This document shows, one piece after another, positions 1 to 13,000 of a DNA stretch of 64,000 bases (the stretch's first letter is position 1; each line of letters begins with the position of its first letter). The notes below the pieces were generated by a model that searched no databases, was not told the DNA's origin, and saw nothing but the letters and a program-made list of their open reading frames with translations. The position numbers and the translations under genes were made by a program. Origin of the DNA: Cercis canadensis (taxonomy: Eukaryota; Streptophyta; Magnoliopsida; Fabales; Fabaceae); NCBI GenBank assembly GCA_003255065.1, contig QAOA01003049.1, forward strand, positions 1-64,000, in the 5' to 3' direction.

Positions 1-589
1 CTCTTCAATTTTTGCAAAATCATAATTTTATAATTACATTCAAAAGGAAGAATACCACAGTAGATACAACAGTCGATTATCCATGTTTGAGGGATTTTGC
101 TACTTTTTTATTTAATAAATAGTGAAGAGAAGATATGATGTTTACTAGAACAGTGGCACCATTATGGTTTTCTAAAAAAGAGCACGTAAATAGCACTTCA
201 TAAGAAATTTTCAGACTCACTATTGTCATTATTTTTTATCCTTTAAACATATAGCACTAATTTAAACAACTGCTCCCTCTGGTACTTTTTATCTATCATT
301 TAAGAGGTAAATTCACGGGAATTAAGAAAGTCTTTAAATAATCTTGAATTCTGCACAATACTTGCTTATCTTCCTAAATTACTCAGTTTATTAAATAATG
401 ACTATTTTTCGTTGAGAATTTAATGGAGATAGTGGTCTCATGAGGGTCAAATTAAAAAAGAGTAATTAATGTAGCTTTGGTTTTGAGAAAGTCACAATTA
501 AAAAATTAGTTAAAATGACAGATAAAACAGACGGGAGGGAGTAAAACTCATAAGATCATATTTGTCGATCTCTATTAGCTCATATGGTA

Positions 590-1450
590 ATGTAGGTTCT
601 CAAGTTTCCCACTACTATGTTTAATAACCCCATCTAATTCATTTCTGAAAAGGAAGAAAGTGTGGAGATTTAAAAGGTGACCAAGATTCTGAGAAATAGT
701 GCCATTAAAATTATTGTTTGAGAGAGTAAGGTATTCTAGGTTTGCAAGTTGCAGAGGACTCTTGGGGGTTTACACTATGAAAATGATTGGAAGAAAAGGC
801 CAAGGTATTTAGAATGACAAGTTGACTAATACTATTAGGAAGGGACCCATTCAAGTTATTATTGGAAAGAAAGAACAAATTTATATTTTTACAATTTTTG
901 TAATAGAATTATTAGGAAAAAGTCAACCAGATTACTGTTAGAAAGATCTTAATATTTTAGATTTTCAAGTCGTACAAGACTATCTCGAATAGTTACATTC
1001 AAAGGTTTGCGATCAAGCACCAATTTATAAGTTGTACAAGACTTCTCGAATAGTCCCATTAAAAGATTTGTGATCTAGCACCAATTTTTAAGTTGTACAA
1101 GACTATCTTGAATGGTCTCATTCAAAAAATTTTGATCAAGCACCAATTTTTAAGTTGTACAAGACTTCTCGAATTGTCCCGTTTAAAGCTTTGTGATCAA
1201 GGACCAATTTTTAACTTGTACAAGACTATCTTAAATAGTCTCATTCAAAGATTTGTGATCAAGCACCAATTCCCTCAAGTTTGACAAATTTCCTAGAGAA
1301 AGAGGAAGGGACCACAGAATTAAATTTTAAATTATAACTTATGTTCAGTTCCTCTAAACCATAACTAGTAGACTCAGTTAATTCATGACCTACAAATGCT
1401 TCTCCGTAATTTCCAAGAGGAAAGCCTATTCCATTGAAAACAATCATTCA
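590..1450 (-). pseudogene. LRR receptor-like protein relic
   Basis: On the minus strand short stretches read as plant extracellular leucine-rich repeats. Near 640-775 the frame gives LEYLTLSNNNFNGTISQNLG followed by HLLNLHTFFLFRNELDG, the usual receptor-like protein repeat layout. At 1259-1447 another frame gives SYGLEELNISYN and then VVPSSFSRKFVKLEGIGA. The pieces lie in different frames, and the centre (968-1277) is a 61-62 bp tandem repeat that is not a whole number of codons. No kinase, transmembrane segment or start codon is visible. Proteins of this family are cell-surface receptors for pathogen or developmental signals. This copy is clearly dead and fragmentary. The LRR assignment is read by eye from motif spacing; a member of the RLP/Cf group is most likely. 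Confidence 0.6.
968..1277. repeat. Tandem repeat, about 61-62 bp x 5
   Basis: Five units each contain GTACAAGACT followed by TCTCGAAT-like sequence, then a CATTCAAAG-like stretch and GATCAAGCACCAATTT. The GTACAA core recurs at about 972, 1034, 1095, 1157 and 1218. The unit length is not a multiple of three, so it cannot be expanding leucine-rich repeats in frame. It is a minisatellite grown inside the dead LRR gene. Confidence 0.85.
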
Positions 1451-1740
1451 ACATTGAAGGGACCACATAACGAACTTGATGGTTCCTTTCAGAGTCAATA
1501 AATATTGCTGTTAAACTGAAACAAAATCTTTCTCTTCAATTTTTGCAACAGCTTAATTTTACAATTTCATTCAACAGGAAGAAAACCATAGCATATTCAA
1601 AAGTCGAGTATCTGACCGTGTTTGAGGGATTTTGCTACTTTTTTATGTAATAAACAGTGGCACCATTATGATTTTCTAAAAAAAGAGCACGTAAATAGCA
1701 CGTCATAGAATTTCGATTCCAATGTCATTATCGTAGTTCT

Positions 1741-2900
1741 TGATTTACTGAAGTCACACATTGAGAATAACTTTTGAAAGTTCTCACTGGACCTGCATAG
1801 CAACTTAAGTAGGTGGAAGGAAAATTCAAGAGATTAATTCCACCTTGTTCTTGTCCTTGTCTTCTCTTTATAACACACGCATAAGTCATAACCACGCACT
1901 CTAGGAAAGTAGTTGAGGAAAATATTAGAGTTCAACATCATAGAAATATAAGACAATGGACGTGGAATGTGCAAGTTTGTAAACTACTAGGAAATTGGGG
2001 CTCTTCCAAACTAGAAATGCTTATTACATATAATTTTGGTTTTGTAAGGGAAGAACCAGGAAACTATTTTCTTTATGGGACGTGGTGAGAACTTTGTGGC
2101 CAATAAAAGCAAAATTATACTTGTAAATTATGTGAAAGTTTTTGGTGCACTTAAGCTTCCAATGTGTCACTGACTACTTTCATACTTAAAAAAGAACTTT
2201 TCCTAGATTTCTTCTTCCCTAAAAATTGCGATAATGATCTTATTGAACTCACTGACTACTTTCATTGGTGTTTGAACAGCTGAACCACCTCTCTCAGTTT
2301 TTACACAGTTCATAGGCTTACTTTTACGTTTATTTTCTAAAATTTGTTTTGTTTTTGTTTTAATCGTAATCCATTAATAATCTTTTACAGTTAATAGTTT
2401 GCTCTTTGCTATTCTCTTCTACATTTTCAAGTTCCTTTGCGCGAATTACTGATTCTTAAATTATATATCGTCTACTTTTTTGGTGAATTCCGAGTTTTTT
2501 TTCCATTTGCCTAGCTTATGAAAATTCAAAGATGGATCTAGTTTACATGATCGTAAAAGAAGCCCAAAGAGAGCACCTCTTCATTTTGAACAAGTATTTC
2601 TATCCCGTGTTTGATTACTCATGTGTATTTGATGAGAAATACGATAAAAAAATTAATACAAGAACTGATAAAGATTGAGAAATGATTCTTTTACACATTA
2701 TGTTAAGGTCATGTATAAAATCTAAGTCACAAAAAAAGAGAGTTTTAAGTGTATCTGTTTAAAGTTTTGGTGGGCTGACATAAATATAGATGCTATTATG
2801 TCTATAGAATGTGAAGTAGTATACAATAATTATATGAGAGTAAATTTATTTTAAATATGATCAACTTACTTGGAAAAATAAATTTCATGATGAGATTGTC
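1741..2900. other. Intergenic, nothing recognised
   Basis: AT-rich sequence with no long open frame, no inverted repeat that I can see and no recognisable protein similarity in either strand. Confidence 0.5.
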
Positions 2901-2906
2901 TAATTA

Positions 2907-3090
2907 ATGACCAATGCAGATGTCAACTTCCACCATTTTGGAGCAATCATTTCAGATATTAGAAGTATGCTGCAAAGGGATTGGAAGATTGAGATCTTAA
3001 TTTCATGTGCTAACAGAAGAGAGGTCAGTAGCAAATTCTTTTGGCTAAGTGCTGGGTTAGGCTCAAATTGTGATGACTCTTGGGTGCTTT
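2907..3090 (+). pseudogene. RNase H-like domain fragment (LINE-derived type)
   Basis: The plus frame reads HHFGAIISDIRSMLQRDWKI and then degenerates to ISCANRREVSSKFFWLSAGLG. This matches the second half of the plant RNase H-like domain (RVT_3 family) found at the end of LINE polyproteins and in many free-standing plant copies: a helix with the pattern I-DI---L--W, then a strand, then a region normally reading REAN--AD-LA--G. The AD-LA part is degraded. No reverse transcriptase is next to it, so it is an isolated fragment, either of a LINE or of a host copy of the domain. Confidence 0.5.
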
Positions 3091-4059
3091 GGGAGAATAC
3101 TCTAGATGGTTTGAGCTTTGCTTTACTGGTATACTGTATGGAGACCCGTTTTTAGTCTTTGTTTTTGTTATTTCTACACCAAGTAAGAAAAAACCAAATA
3201 ACTATTACAAAGTGACACTCTACGCATTTTTTGCCCAAAAATCAGAGTCCATGGCAACTGCAAATGATGACTAACATCTAAACAAAATATTCAAACAGGC
3301 ATATTAAAGTTGAATATAGCTGTAGTAAATCATTGATATCACTACAAGAAAAAAAAAAAGGATTTTCTCATAAACAAAATCCGTGAAAAAACACTCAAAA
3401 ATCCAAGAAAAACATGTTTCTCACGGATTTTGAGCCACGAGAAAAATCCGTGTGACAAACCAAATTTCTCAAAAAATTTTTGTTCCGTGAGAAAATTTCT
3501 TACAAACTAACTTTTGGCAAGAGAAAAATTGAAAAAAATTTCTTACAGAATTTCTCGCTAATTTTTGTTTGTGAAAAATTTCGCAAGTTTTTTTTTTTCT
3601 TGCTAATTTCTTATATTAATAGTAAATTAATTACAAAAAGGGAAAACAAAAATTCAAAGAAAAGTTAACAAAAAATCATATATTATCACATTTAAATAAA
3701 CTTTATAGAGTTTAATCTTAGACTTTACACATTCTACAATCCAAAAGAAACTAACTCAAGCAGTGATTACTAAGGAAACTAACTCCAAATTAATAAAATT
3801 CATCAACCCTAGAGTTAGAACAAAACAGAAAAATTTCAATAAAACAAATGTAGAGGCAATTTTCTAACTATTTTGTACTATAATTGATTTTTCTAAGATC
3901 TAGTACAGAGTTGACAAAATTGCCTTCAACACATGCTACAATAATATAAAGGGTGCAGTTGTTACATATGAACGCCTACGATCGCCTGACATATGTCATA
4001 CAAAAGAGTAATTAATTCAACATAAACATCAAATGGGTAACTAAATTAGCTAACACCTA

Positions 4060-4192
4060 AACCTTAACCCTAAACACCTAAATCCAAATCCTAAATCACT
4101 AAACCCCCAAACCCTAAATCCAAAATCCTAAACCCTAATCCTAAATCCTTAATCCTAACTCCTAATTGCCTAACCATAAACCCTAAATCAAA
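4060..4192. repeat. Degenerate telomere-like array (CCCTAAA type)
   Basis: More than fifteen tandem units of 6-8 bases, variants of CCCTAAA such as CCTAAATC, AACCCTAA and AATCCTAA, lie inside the CACTA element. CCCTAAA is the plant telomere unit. The units are degenerate and lie inside a transposon, so this is an interstitial array and not a chromosome end. Confidence 0.8.
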
Positions 4193-4250
4193 AATTGGAT
4201 AGAGTCTCTCTTAAAACTTGAATTATCCAAGAATTATAAATTCCACATAC

Positions 4251-4625
4251 AAAAGCCCTAACAAAATTTAAAATTATCTAATTAATTTAATCATTAAATT
4301 AATACAGTAAAGTTACTTAAAACAGTCAAAAAATTCTAATAAATTCTATAACATCCAAAAAAATCTAAAAAATAGCACAATTATTCTACACAAGTCATAC
4401 AACAAAAGTCCTAACAAAATTTAAAGCAATCTAATCAATTCAATCATTAAATTAATATAGTAAAGTTACCTAAAACAGTCAAAATTCTAATAAATTCTAC
4501 AACATCCAAAAAAATCTAAAAAATATCACAATCATTCTACACAATTCATACAACAAAAGTCCTAACAAAATTTAAAGCAATCTAACCAATTTTATCATTA
4601 AATCAATACAGTAAAGTTACCTAAA
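4251..4625. repeat. 152-bp tandem repeat, about 2.5 copies
   Basis: Units start with AAAAG(C/T)CCTAACAAAATTTAAA near 4251, 4404 and 4555, spacing 153 and 151 bases, and each contains AGTAAAGTTAC and CATCCAAAAAAATCTAAAAA. The array lies inside the CACTA transposon and looks like a recent internal tandem duplication. Confidence 0.85.
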
Positions 4626-5249
4626 TTCGGATACCTATAGCAGTGGACAAATCTTCCATCAAAACAAGGTATGCCTAAATCCATAATCACATGAACATCA
4701 TTCCACAAACAAAAGATGATAAAACTACAAAATAATCTACCTAGAAACAGAAGAACTTCAAGTTTGGTTCAGAGACAAAAATATAAACTAGAAATCGGTA
4801 GAAATAAGCCTACCTCTACTCCAAAGCAAATAAACTGAGCTTGAAACTCCTTGACGCCGCCGGAAAAAAGGTGAAGAATGGCTGGAAAACTGAAATCGCA
4901 CAAGGTAGAAGACAAAAATTGAGGTGAGGAGAGGGAAAAGTAAATATGAAAATGAGGAAGAAGAGCTACGGGGTGAGAAGAAATATCTAGATTTCCCACA
5001 GATTTTAAGCCGTGAGAAATTTTAAAACCCAAATTTTAACTTTAGTGAAACGATACATTTTGTTTCTCATAGAAAAATTCATATTTCTCACGAAAAAATT
5101 TTATGTGAGAAAATTTTGAGAAAATTGAATTTTTGATGAAATTTTCTCACGAAAAAAATTTTCGTAAAAAATTCTTATTGAATGCTAATCCGTAAGAATT
5201 TCTCACGACATTTTATTCCATAAAAAATCAAGTGTTTTCTTGTAGTGCT

Positions 5250-5603
5250 TCTTAATTGTCTTAGTCTACTTCTTGCTGGCTATTAGATTTAGTCTTCAAT
5301 TCATCTATAAAATAAAAAATAAATAAATAAATAAAAAGATGTGGTCATCACTTTTTGCATCACTCCAGTTTCTGTTAAGCAACAGCTTTTGATTAAAAAT
5401 ATGTGTTATTGATTTAACCAATGAATTACATAGCGTATATATCTGCTATATTAATCTCGAATAAAGTTATCAACGTACATATAATGGAATAATAAAATCA
5501 TGACAACTTAAGCTCCATGGAGGACAGAATTAAAAGCCATATATTAATTTTAAAATAATTTATTTTTCTCCTGTCAAACAATGTTAAACACAACACTCTC
5601 ACA

Positions 5604-5634
<31 letters not shown>

Positions 5635-6190
5635 TNGTTTCTTAATTTGATATATATAGTCGTCAACGGGGTTTGTCACTTACTTTTTGTTTTCTGCAAG
5701 TTCCTATCTCCACCCTCCTCCTTCCTTAATGTTTCAAAATTATATATGGAATATTTTATTTATCACAAAGCACATGGAAGGTAATAAAAGACAACCTCGT
5801 GGGCCATCTATGATATTAATTTCTTAATAACGCAGCCTCTATCTTCAATTTTAATATTAATAACCTCAGGGCATGTTGTCATACACTACGTTTCCAGCAT
5901 AATATGATAGTATCATATGTATATCATAGATAAATTGAAAATTTTAATTATAGGATTTGGATTATTACAATTTTAAGTGTGTGTGTCTGTTGGGTGGGTG
6001 GGTAAGTGAAGACTTCATTTTATAGATATAAATTTTAGGTTTTAGTTTCTATTTCAGATATTAACATTTACAAATGCATTTGAAACCATATTAACTTAAC
6101 AATTTAATCCACTTACAAATAATTTTTCATGTAATATTTTAAGAATTTGTAAATCTTACCGCTTTTGATAGGATTTAAAAATTATTTTAT

Positions 6191-6236
<46 letters not shown>

Positions 6237-7530
6237 TTGTAACATTGAATTGGTTTAACTAAAGAAATAAATGTATACTCTTTAAAGTCAGAGAGTTTTT
6301 CATAACCCAACTTATACAAGCTGTTTTGACACATAAAATTTAATTTATGAAATATTTCAAGATTCAAATATTCCTTGTAAAATTATATGACGCTTCTGCT
6401 TGATGATTTAAACTTAAAATTTGACATTAATTAGTTGCAAATCTTACCACTTCTACTGCTAGACTGACATGGCAATTAAGCACGATAACAATTATCATGA
6501 TCTAGAGGGAAACCATAGTGGCTCATCTTTCCTCTCTTTTTTTTTTCTTTTGTTATTGGTTCATTCTTTACCTTGAGTGCTAGCTTTAATTGTAGCAAAC
6601 TGATATCTGCGAATAATTCTCTTAACACAATGAAAAAGTATTTAGCAACCAACAGAAAATGATTGCGAAGCTATGTTCAAGAGTTCAATATTGTTTTTTC
6701 CCTTTCGAGGGTAAACATTAATATGTATATCCCCAAAAGAAAAATCCAAGAATTACAATGATTTCATCACCCGAAAAATTAAACTAGTTTCTTATTAAAT
6801 GTAGAAGGAATTTTTTTTCTTTTTTACATATTAATGATTGTCGAGGAGGGGTTATTAAATTAACTTGACACCTCCTTCCTGATGGAAAGATGTTATTAGC
6901 TTAGCATTATACTTTTGCCTCAATTAGAAAATGAGTTTGTTTTATAAGCTCAATAAAGTATTCATATTAGAAGGTTTTGTTTTCAAACAATTTCTAAAAA
7001 CATTAGCCTTGCTATCTCAGATTTTATGGCGGGGACCACAATTTGATCAATGATAAATACAAGATTACAGCTCATCCGTGATTCAGTTCATTAATCTCAG
7101 TACTTTCCTAAAGAGATCTATTATTTTGGAAGGTCAACTTCACTAAGGTTTCATAATCTCCACTAGCTAAATATTTACTTTTCATATAGGATTTGTACTC
7201 CATTTGCACAATAAAACGCAAAAAAGACAAATCGGAAAAGAGGAACATGCAAGTTGATTAAAGATGAGTTATATATGATCCATCAATTAATCCTTTTGAA
7301 AGCAACATGCGGTATTAATTACGCCAAAAAAAATTGCTTAGGTCAATATGCATATTCTGTGTAATAATAAATAAGATTTTGGAATCCAACTACCAGCAAT
7401 TATCATGCTTATTAATACTTTTTAAGTACCACATATACAACTAATGCTTTGAGGTCATTTCCGATAAGTCCTTTCCTTCCTCAGCACCCACCACCCTCAT
7501 CTCTTTGTCTTAGGTCACAATATTAACAAC
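5250..7530. other. AT-rich intergenic with gap mark and microsatellite
   Basis: No gene is visible. It contains a poly-T run ending in an isolated N at 5636, an AT microsatellite at 6195-6232 and a G-rich TGTGTG/GGTGGG stretch near 5980-6005. The last few hundred bases are the upstream region of the oxidoreductase gene; no clear TATA box was found. Confidence 0.5.
6195..6232. repeat. (AT)n microsatellite
   Basis: About 19 uninterrupted AT dinucleotides. Confidence 0.95.
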
Positions 7531-7531
7531 G

Positions 7532-10079
7532 ATGAGTACTGATGAAACTCATGAAACGACGGTGCGTTTTGGCATTCTGGGGTGTGCTCATGTTTCCATC
7601 AAGCTGTGCAAAGCCATAAGTAGAGCCCCTAACGCCACTGTGGAAGCCATAAGCAGCCGTTCTCTAGAGAAAGCGACAAAGTTCGTGTGCGATAACGGGT
7701 TGCCTTCAACGGTGAGGGTTTATGGAAGCTATGAGGGTGTGCTTGAGGACACTGAAGTGGACGCCGTTTACATACCTCTTCCCACCGGTTTGCACGTGAA
7801 GTGGGCCGTGATGGCCGCCGAGAAGCGGAAGCACGTGCTGCTGGAGAAACCAGTGGCGATGAACTTGTCGGAGCTCGATCGGATTCTTGAGGCTTGCGAA
7901 GCTAATGGCGTGCAGTTCATGGATGGCACCATGTGGATGCACCACCCCCGAACGGCTAAAATGAAGGAGGTTTTGTCCGATCACCACCGTTTTGGTCAAC
8001 TAAAATCGGTATCCATTTTCTTTCTTTTTAAATTCTTAATGCGTTGATATGATGCACAATTTTAATTGCACTAGATGCCTTCATGCATGAGTATACCAAT
8101 TTATATAATGGGGAAACTTTATATAATACACACTCAAAATTCAATTTTTTTTATGTCAATTAGAATTGGACTCTTATAATATGGGGGGATATATATTACA
8201 CGATATAATACACAACATAATTTGTAAATTAATTTATTTTTAATTTGTAAGATACCTAAATTCCTTATCACTATATTATACGTAGTACTCATCTTTCTAA
8301 TATATTCTCAGTGAACTAGTTGATTGTAAAATGCGTAAAAATTTAGACATACTAGATTAATTTGGTTGTTCAAGAATTTGATAAAATATATGTTTTAGGA
8401 GAAGATGCCACTAAGCCTAATTGGATTATATATGAAAATAATTAAGAACTTTGAAATTCTTTTGCATCTCTCGTCATTCGTCAATATTGTCATTATTTAA
8501 TTAAAGAAAAATTACTAAAGTTATTTTAAATGTGAAGCAACTTTTAGGCCTTTCCACGCCCTCGTTCCCCTTGTTTTAGGAAAAATAAGTTGACCTTCCT
8601 CTTTAAAAACACGAGGAGATTGCTTACAAGGAATGTGAAGCACTTCCAACAAAGAAATTACGTAATTGGTTCAAAACGTTATATATAGATAAGTTTTCTA
8701 GAAAGAAGATCACGCCAAGCACATTTAATTGTTTTATATTATAGATTCTATACCTAACAAAATGAGTAGTTGGAAACAAAAGGAATAGGTTAAGGTAGTA
8801 GAATTGCATCCGATGCAAAATGTTGGCCGTCCTTTCTATATTTTTTAATAAAGATATTGGAGTACTCAAAAAGTTTCTTAGTGCTTGGGAAAACATGAGA
8901 ACATTTTTCAGTAGAATAGTTAATGCCGGCTTGAATACTTCTATCGAAGATTAATCTTTATCTTATTACTTATGTATTAGTAGGAAAAACCATCCAAAGA
9001 ATTTCACATATAATTAACATACAAATGGATTTGATAAACTATGACATATTGACATACCCATGCAACGGGCATTATTCCTTATCCTTGATTTTATTCTTTT
9101 AGCACATTGAGAATCATACATATTCACATACTCATGTTTTTGTTTTTATTCACATCAACTTATATAATTGATACTTTTTTAGCAATGTTTTTGTGACAAA
9201 TATAATGTGAATACTAGGGATCTCTCATGGTTGAAGCATAAAATTTGCATGAATTTATGCTTGTTACTTGCTTTTGGGTAGTGTGGATGTTTTTTTTAAA
9301 AAAATTTACATGGGAGGCTGCTGGGTGGTGTGGTTTACTCAAGTGACAAATTTGGGTTGGGCCAAGGCCTATCTAAACTTCCGTAGGTGGGTCTCTATTA
9401 TTAAAATGGACCAATCTGAAATTAAAGTGGGCTTGTTGTTGTTGATCAGATACACACATGCCTCACTTACAACCCTGGTCCTGATTTTTTCAAGAACAGC
9501 ATTCGCATGAAGCAAGACCTAGATGGTCTTGGGGCCTTGGGTGACACAGGTTGGTACTGCATCAGAGCCATATTGTGGGCTGTTGACTATGATCTCCCAA
9601 AATCAGCGCTTGCATTCCCTGGTGCCATTCACAACGAAGACGGTGTCATTCTCTCCTGTGGCTCCTCTTTGCACTGGCAAGATGGCAGATCAGCCACTTT
9701 CCATTGCTCCTTCTTGTCCCACATCACCTTTGACCTAACAGCTTTGGGCACCAATGGAAGTCTACGACTTCATGATTTTGTTGTCCCATTTGAAGAGAAT
9801 CTTGGGTATAGTACTTTTTCTGAGGCTTCAGCTTTGGATTTTGGCAAGCTTGAGCCTGGATGGTGGTGTCCTAAGCCAAACGAGCATGTCGTTCAAACAG
9901 AGATCCCTCAAGAGGTTCTGATGGTGAAGGAGTTTGCTGCTTTGGTTCACAAAGTTGAGCGTTGTGGTGAGAACCCTGAGAAGGCTTGGCCAATTCTGAG
10001 TAGGAAGACACAAATTGTGTTGGATGCTGTCAAGGAGTCCATTGAGAGAGGTTACCAGCCTGTTGAAATCGTGGGTTAA
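7532..10079 (+). CDS. Gfo/Idh/MocA-family oxidoreductase (At4g09670-like), two exons
   Basis: Exon 1 is 7532-8008 and exon 2 is 9450-10079. The 1441-base intron has GT (8009) and AG (9449) borders and phase 0, giving 368 residues, the usual size for this plant family. The NAD(P)-binding fold opens the protein with FGILGCAHV (residues 13-21), and the Lys-bearing motif LLEKPVAM (EKP at 105-107) is intact. The C-terminal half is the family's substrate-binding alpha/beta domain, with GLGALGDTGWYCIRA just after the junction. The join LKS to IHTCLTY agrees with the family. Proteins of this group are putative NAD(P)-dependent sugar or diol dehydrogenases of unproven substrate; cytosolic location is assumed since no targeting sequence is seen. 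The start codon is the first ATG in frame. The gene looks intact. Confidence 0.93.
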
Positions 10080-13000
10080 TTAGATATTCTATTTAGGGTA
10101 AAGGAATTAACTAATATTTTTATAAATTAAGAAAAATAATATTACAGAAAAGTAATTAAATATTGCGCGATTTGTTGATTAGTATTATGGGGCAAACCTT
10201 GCTAGATGTTGCCTCATCCACTTGCACTGACATTTGTTAATTCGCAAGCTATTTTGTAAAATTGTTTGTGTTTGACAACTTGCTCCGGAAGATTGAGTGC
10301 ATATCGAGTTGGAAATTTACAATTTTATTGCTCCACCTCAATCAACGTGGTTTATCTGTGCTCGTTATGCTACCCACTCAGTCTCAATTGGATACGTTTA
10401 TGATATTCTACCACTGAAAAATCCCCTAAAAAAATACGAAATTTGCAATTGCACACATCTTTCTCAGTCATACAAACATACCAAATAAATAACTCGTTTA
10501 TTTGTTCAAATAGGGACTGAATAATGGAAGGAGTGAACATCCATGAGAAACTATAAATTTTGTGTTGAGAACCAAATTCTTTATTCACATCAGTAGAAAA
10601 AAAAAAAAACATTAAAATAGTAGCTTACTCCATATAAATTTATATGTATTCAAGATATTGCTTTTTATTTTATTGGCAACTTTTCCATCCTTTCTTTCCT
10701 TCTCATTCAGGAGCACCAAACACAGAGTTTTGTCATTCCTAATCACTAGTGTCCCCCAATAGCTTGACATTATAGTACGTGACTTTATAATGTTTGGGAT
10801 TCTCCATTATTCATTAGAATTTGTTTGACCATGTTCACGACTCTCAGGGCACGAGAGACAACTTTTGTCGTTGCAATCTCCTTTATTGCTGCCGGCACAA
10901 AACTTCTGTGACTAAGCCATGGAGTGTTAAGAGGATTTTTATTTTATTTTATTTTTATACAGAGCATAATGTGCTATGAAAAAAGTGAGAATAAAACTTA
11001 TAACAGGTGTCACTACACCTACAAATCTTTACTAACTTTAGTAACAAGACTGTATCATGTGACTTCATAGTTCATACTTTCATACTTAGGGGTTGGCTTC
11101 AAAATAAGAGTTAAATTATTTATAAGTGCCTTTTCTTATGTAATAATTTATTTATCTTTGGTTAAATAGGAGGAGTTAAAATGGAAGAGTGATTAAAGTT
11201 TCTTGTACACAATTTTTGCTCACAAATATTCCACAAAATTATAACGTTGGTCAAATCGAAATTTAGATGGTTTCATTTAATTTTTTTTTTTACAAAATTA
11301 AAATTTTATTATATAAATAATTTGTGTATGTGTTCGAATTTAAAGTTGTAGCTAAAATAAATAAATAAATAATAAACAATTTGTGTATATAACTGAAATT
11401 TCTAAAAATATCCACTTTAAAGAAAAGGTTTTTAAAAATATAAATTTTTGAAATTTCAAACATTAACATGTGATAAATTGAAAGTCACATGGGTATATAC
11501 ATGTTATTTATGAATTAGGATTTATAAATTTCCAACAAAAAGTATGCTCATATTAATGCACAATGTGCCTGGTCTTTCTTCATTCAGAGGAAAGAGATTA
11601 TGCATAAAGGGGAAAAACACAAAATATCATGCCTAGTTCTTATTTGAATCATTGAATGCAAGTTAACAATTAAGTGCATATATACCTTAAACACAATAGG
11701 CTCCCAGTGTAAAATCTCAAATCCCTCTTTAAATTTTATAACTTATATACCTGGGAGGATATATATTCTTTTTAAATGACATGCATATCTGCCTATTTAA
11801 TTATTATATATTAGTTATAAATGTGACGACAAAATATTAAGAATCCTACGTTTTATTTGGTTAAGAATTAAGGAATTTGGAGAGCTTATGTTGCTTGCAC
11901 ATATCTTTATCAAATTATCTTGCCCTCTCTTCCACCTTCCCCTCAAAAAAATTACAAAAAGAAATACACAAGACAAACAAAAGCACCGAAAGCAGGTCAT
12001 GTGCAATATAGAGTAATTGATATAAAAAACTTTTATGCTCTCAAATTATTGGGGAATCAATCCAAAGATGATATGGTGTGCTAATTTGCAGGCGTCAGAA
12101 AGTGAATATGGCCCAGGGTAAACATATTTGTGTGCTGCATGCGGCGAGGGGTATGGTAAGGTATACGACCTTAGGCTTTTTGAAGCACTACGAAAAGTGT
12201 GAAAGCAAATTGGGTCATAAAGTAGATATGGATCAGTAGATGATGTTTTGAGAAAGGGTAACAAAACGGACACAAGCCCCACACCTGCTCATCATCATCT
12301 TATGGATGCTCTCAACTTAAGGATCAAAAGCTATCCTTCATATTTTCATCCCTCGTTTTATCATTGATGGACAAGCTATCTTATCATCATATCGTCAAAA
12401 ACTTGGTTCATATTTTATTCGTCTTTCTCTTTCTTTTGCAATCTTATGCTCTCATTAAAATTGTCAAATTCACCAACTAGCAAAATTGGGTTTTGTTGAG
12501 AGGTATATAGCCCATACATGAATATATTCTAAATCCCTGCAAGTATAATAACAGAGTTTATCAACTAAATTAATTTAAGTCTTTCAATAACATCAGCATT
12601 TGATTACACTAAAAACGATGGTAACAATAGTGTGAAGAAAGTATTTGGTTTGATATATTAAAATATGAGCTAAACTTAAAGAAATATTTCATTGCATTTT
12701 AAAAAATGGTATAATTGACAAAGACAAGAACATATAGGTCTCCGACCACTGTTATTTCCATTCTATTTCAAGTCTTTAATTTTCTAATCAAGTTTGATTG
12801 TATAAAAAGATTATGAAAACAATGTATCAATGATGTAACTTCTCCCAGACTGTGCAATAATGTTTAGGCACTATATATGCCAGATCACATGGACTTCAAA
12901 TTCAAATTCCAGGGATAAGCTTGCAAGTTGCAACATAAGGATTTTTCTGGGTATTGCTGTCATGAGCCTGGCCAGTTTACACATGCGTACCTCGATTAAT

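Larger units (their letters stand above)
1..1740. repeat. Direct repeat flanking the LRR relic (about 1-245 and 1532-1740)
   Basis: The first 245 bases and bases 1532-1740 are recognisably the same sequence: both open with CTCTTCAATTTTTGCAA, share the stretch TTTGAGGGATTTTGCTAC and then AAGAGCACGTAAATAGCAC. They are diverged by substitutions and small indels. The decayed LRR gene lies between them. The pattern fits an old tandem duplication of receptor-like gene sequence, but neither copy gives an open frame that I recognise. Confidence 0.6.
3340..5247. mobile_element. Non-autonomous CACTA (En/Spm-type) transposon
   Basis: The element begins CACTACAAGAAAA and ends TTTTCTTGTAGTG, a perfect 13-bp terminal inverted repeat starting with the CACTA signature. 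Subterminal regions on both sides are packed with short copies of a CACGGATTTT / CCGTGAGAAA-like motif in both orientations, typical of transposase-binding subterminal repeats in this superfamily. At about 1.9 kb it is too short for a transposase and none is visible. The interior holds telomere-like repeats and a 152-bp tandem array. The flanking triplets (TAT on the left, CTT on the right) do not match, so a 3-bp target duplication is not supported; one flank may have mutated. Confidence 0.9.

Noticed and set aside
4060-4192. Possible chromosome end because of CCCTAAA repeats
   Set aside because: The units are degenerate and enclosed within the ends of a CACTA element, with genes on both sides.
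3337-5250. 3-bp target duplication of the CACTA element
   Set aside because: The flanking triplets TAT and CTT do not match.
12046-12282. 78-residue minus-strand open frame
   Set aside because: No family resemblance, no splice or promoter context, and composition like the surrounding intergenic DNA.
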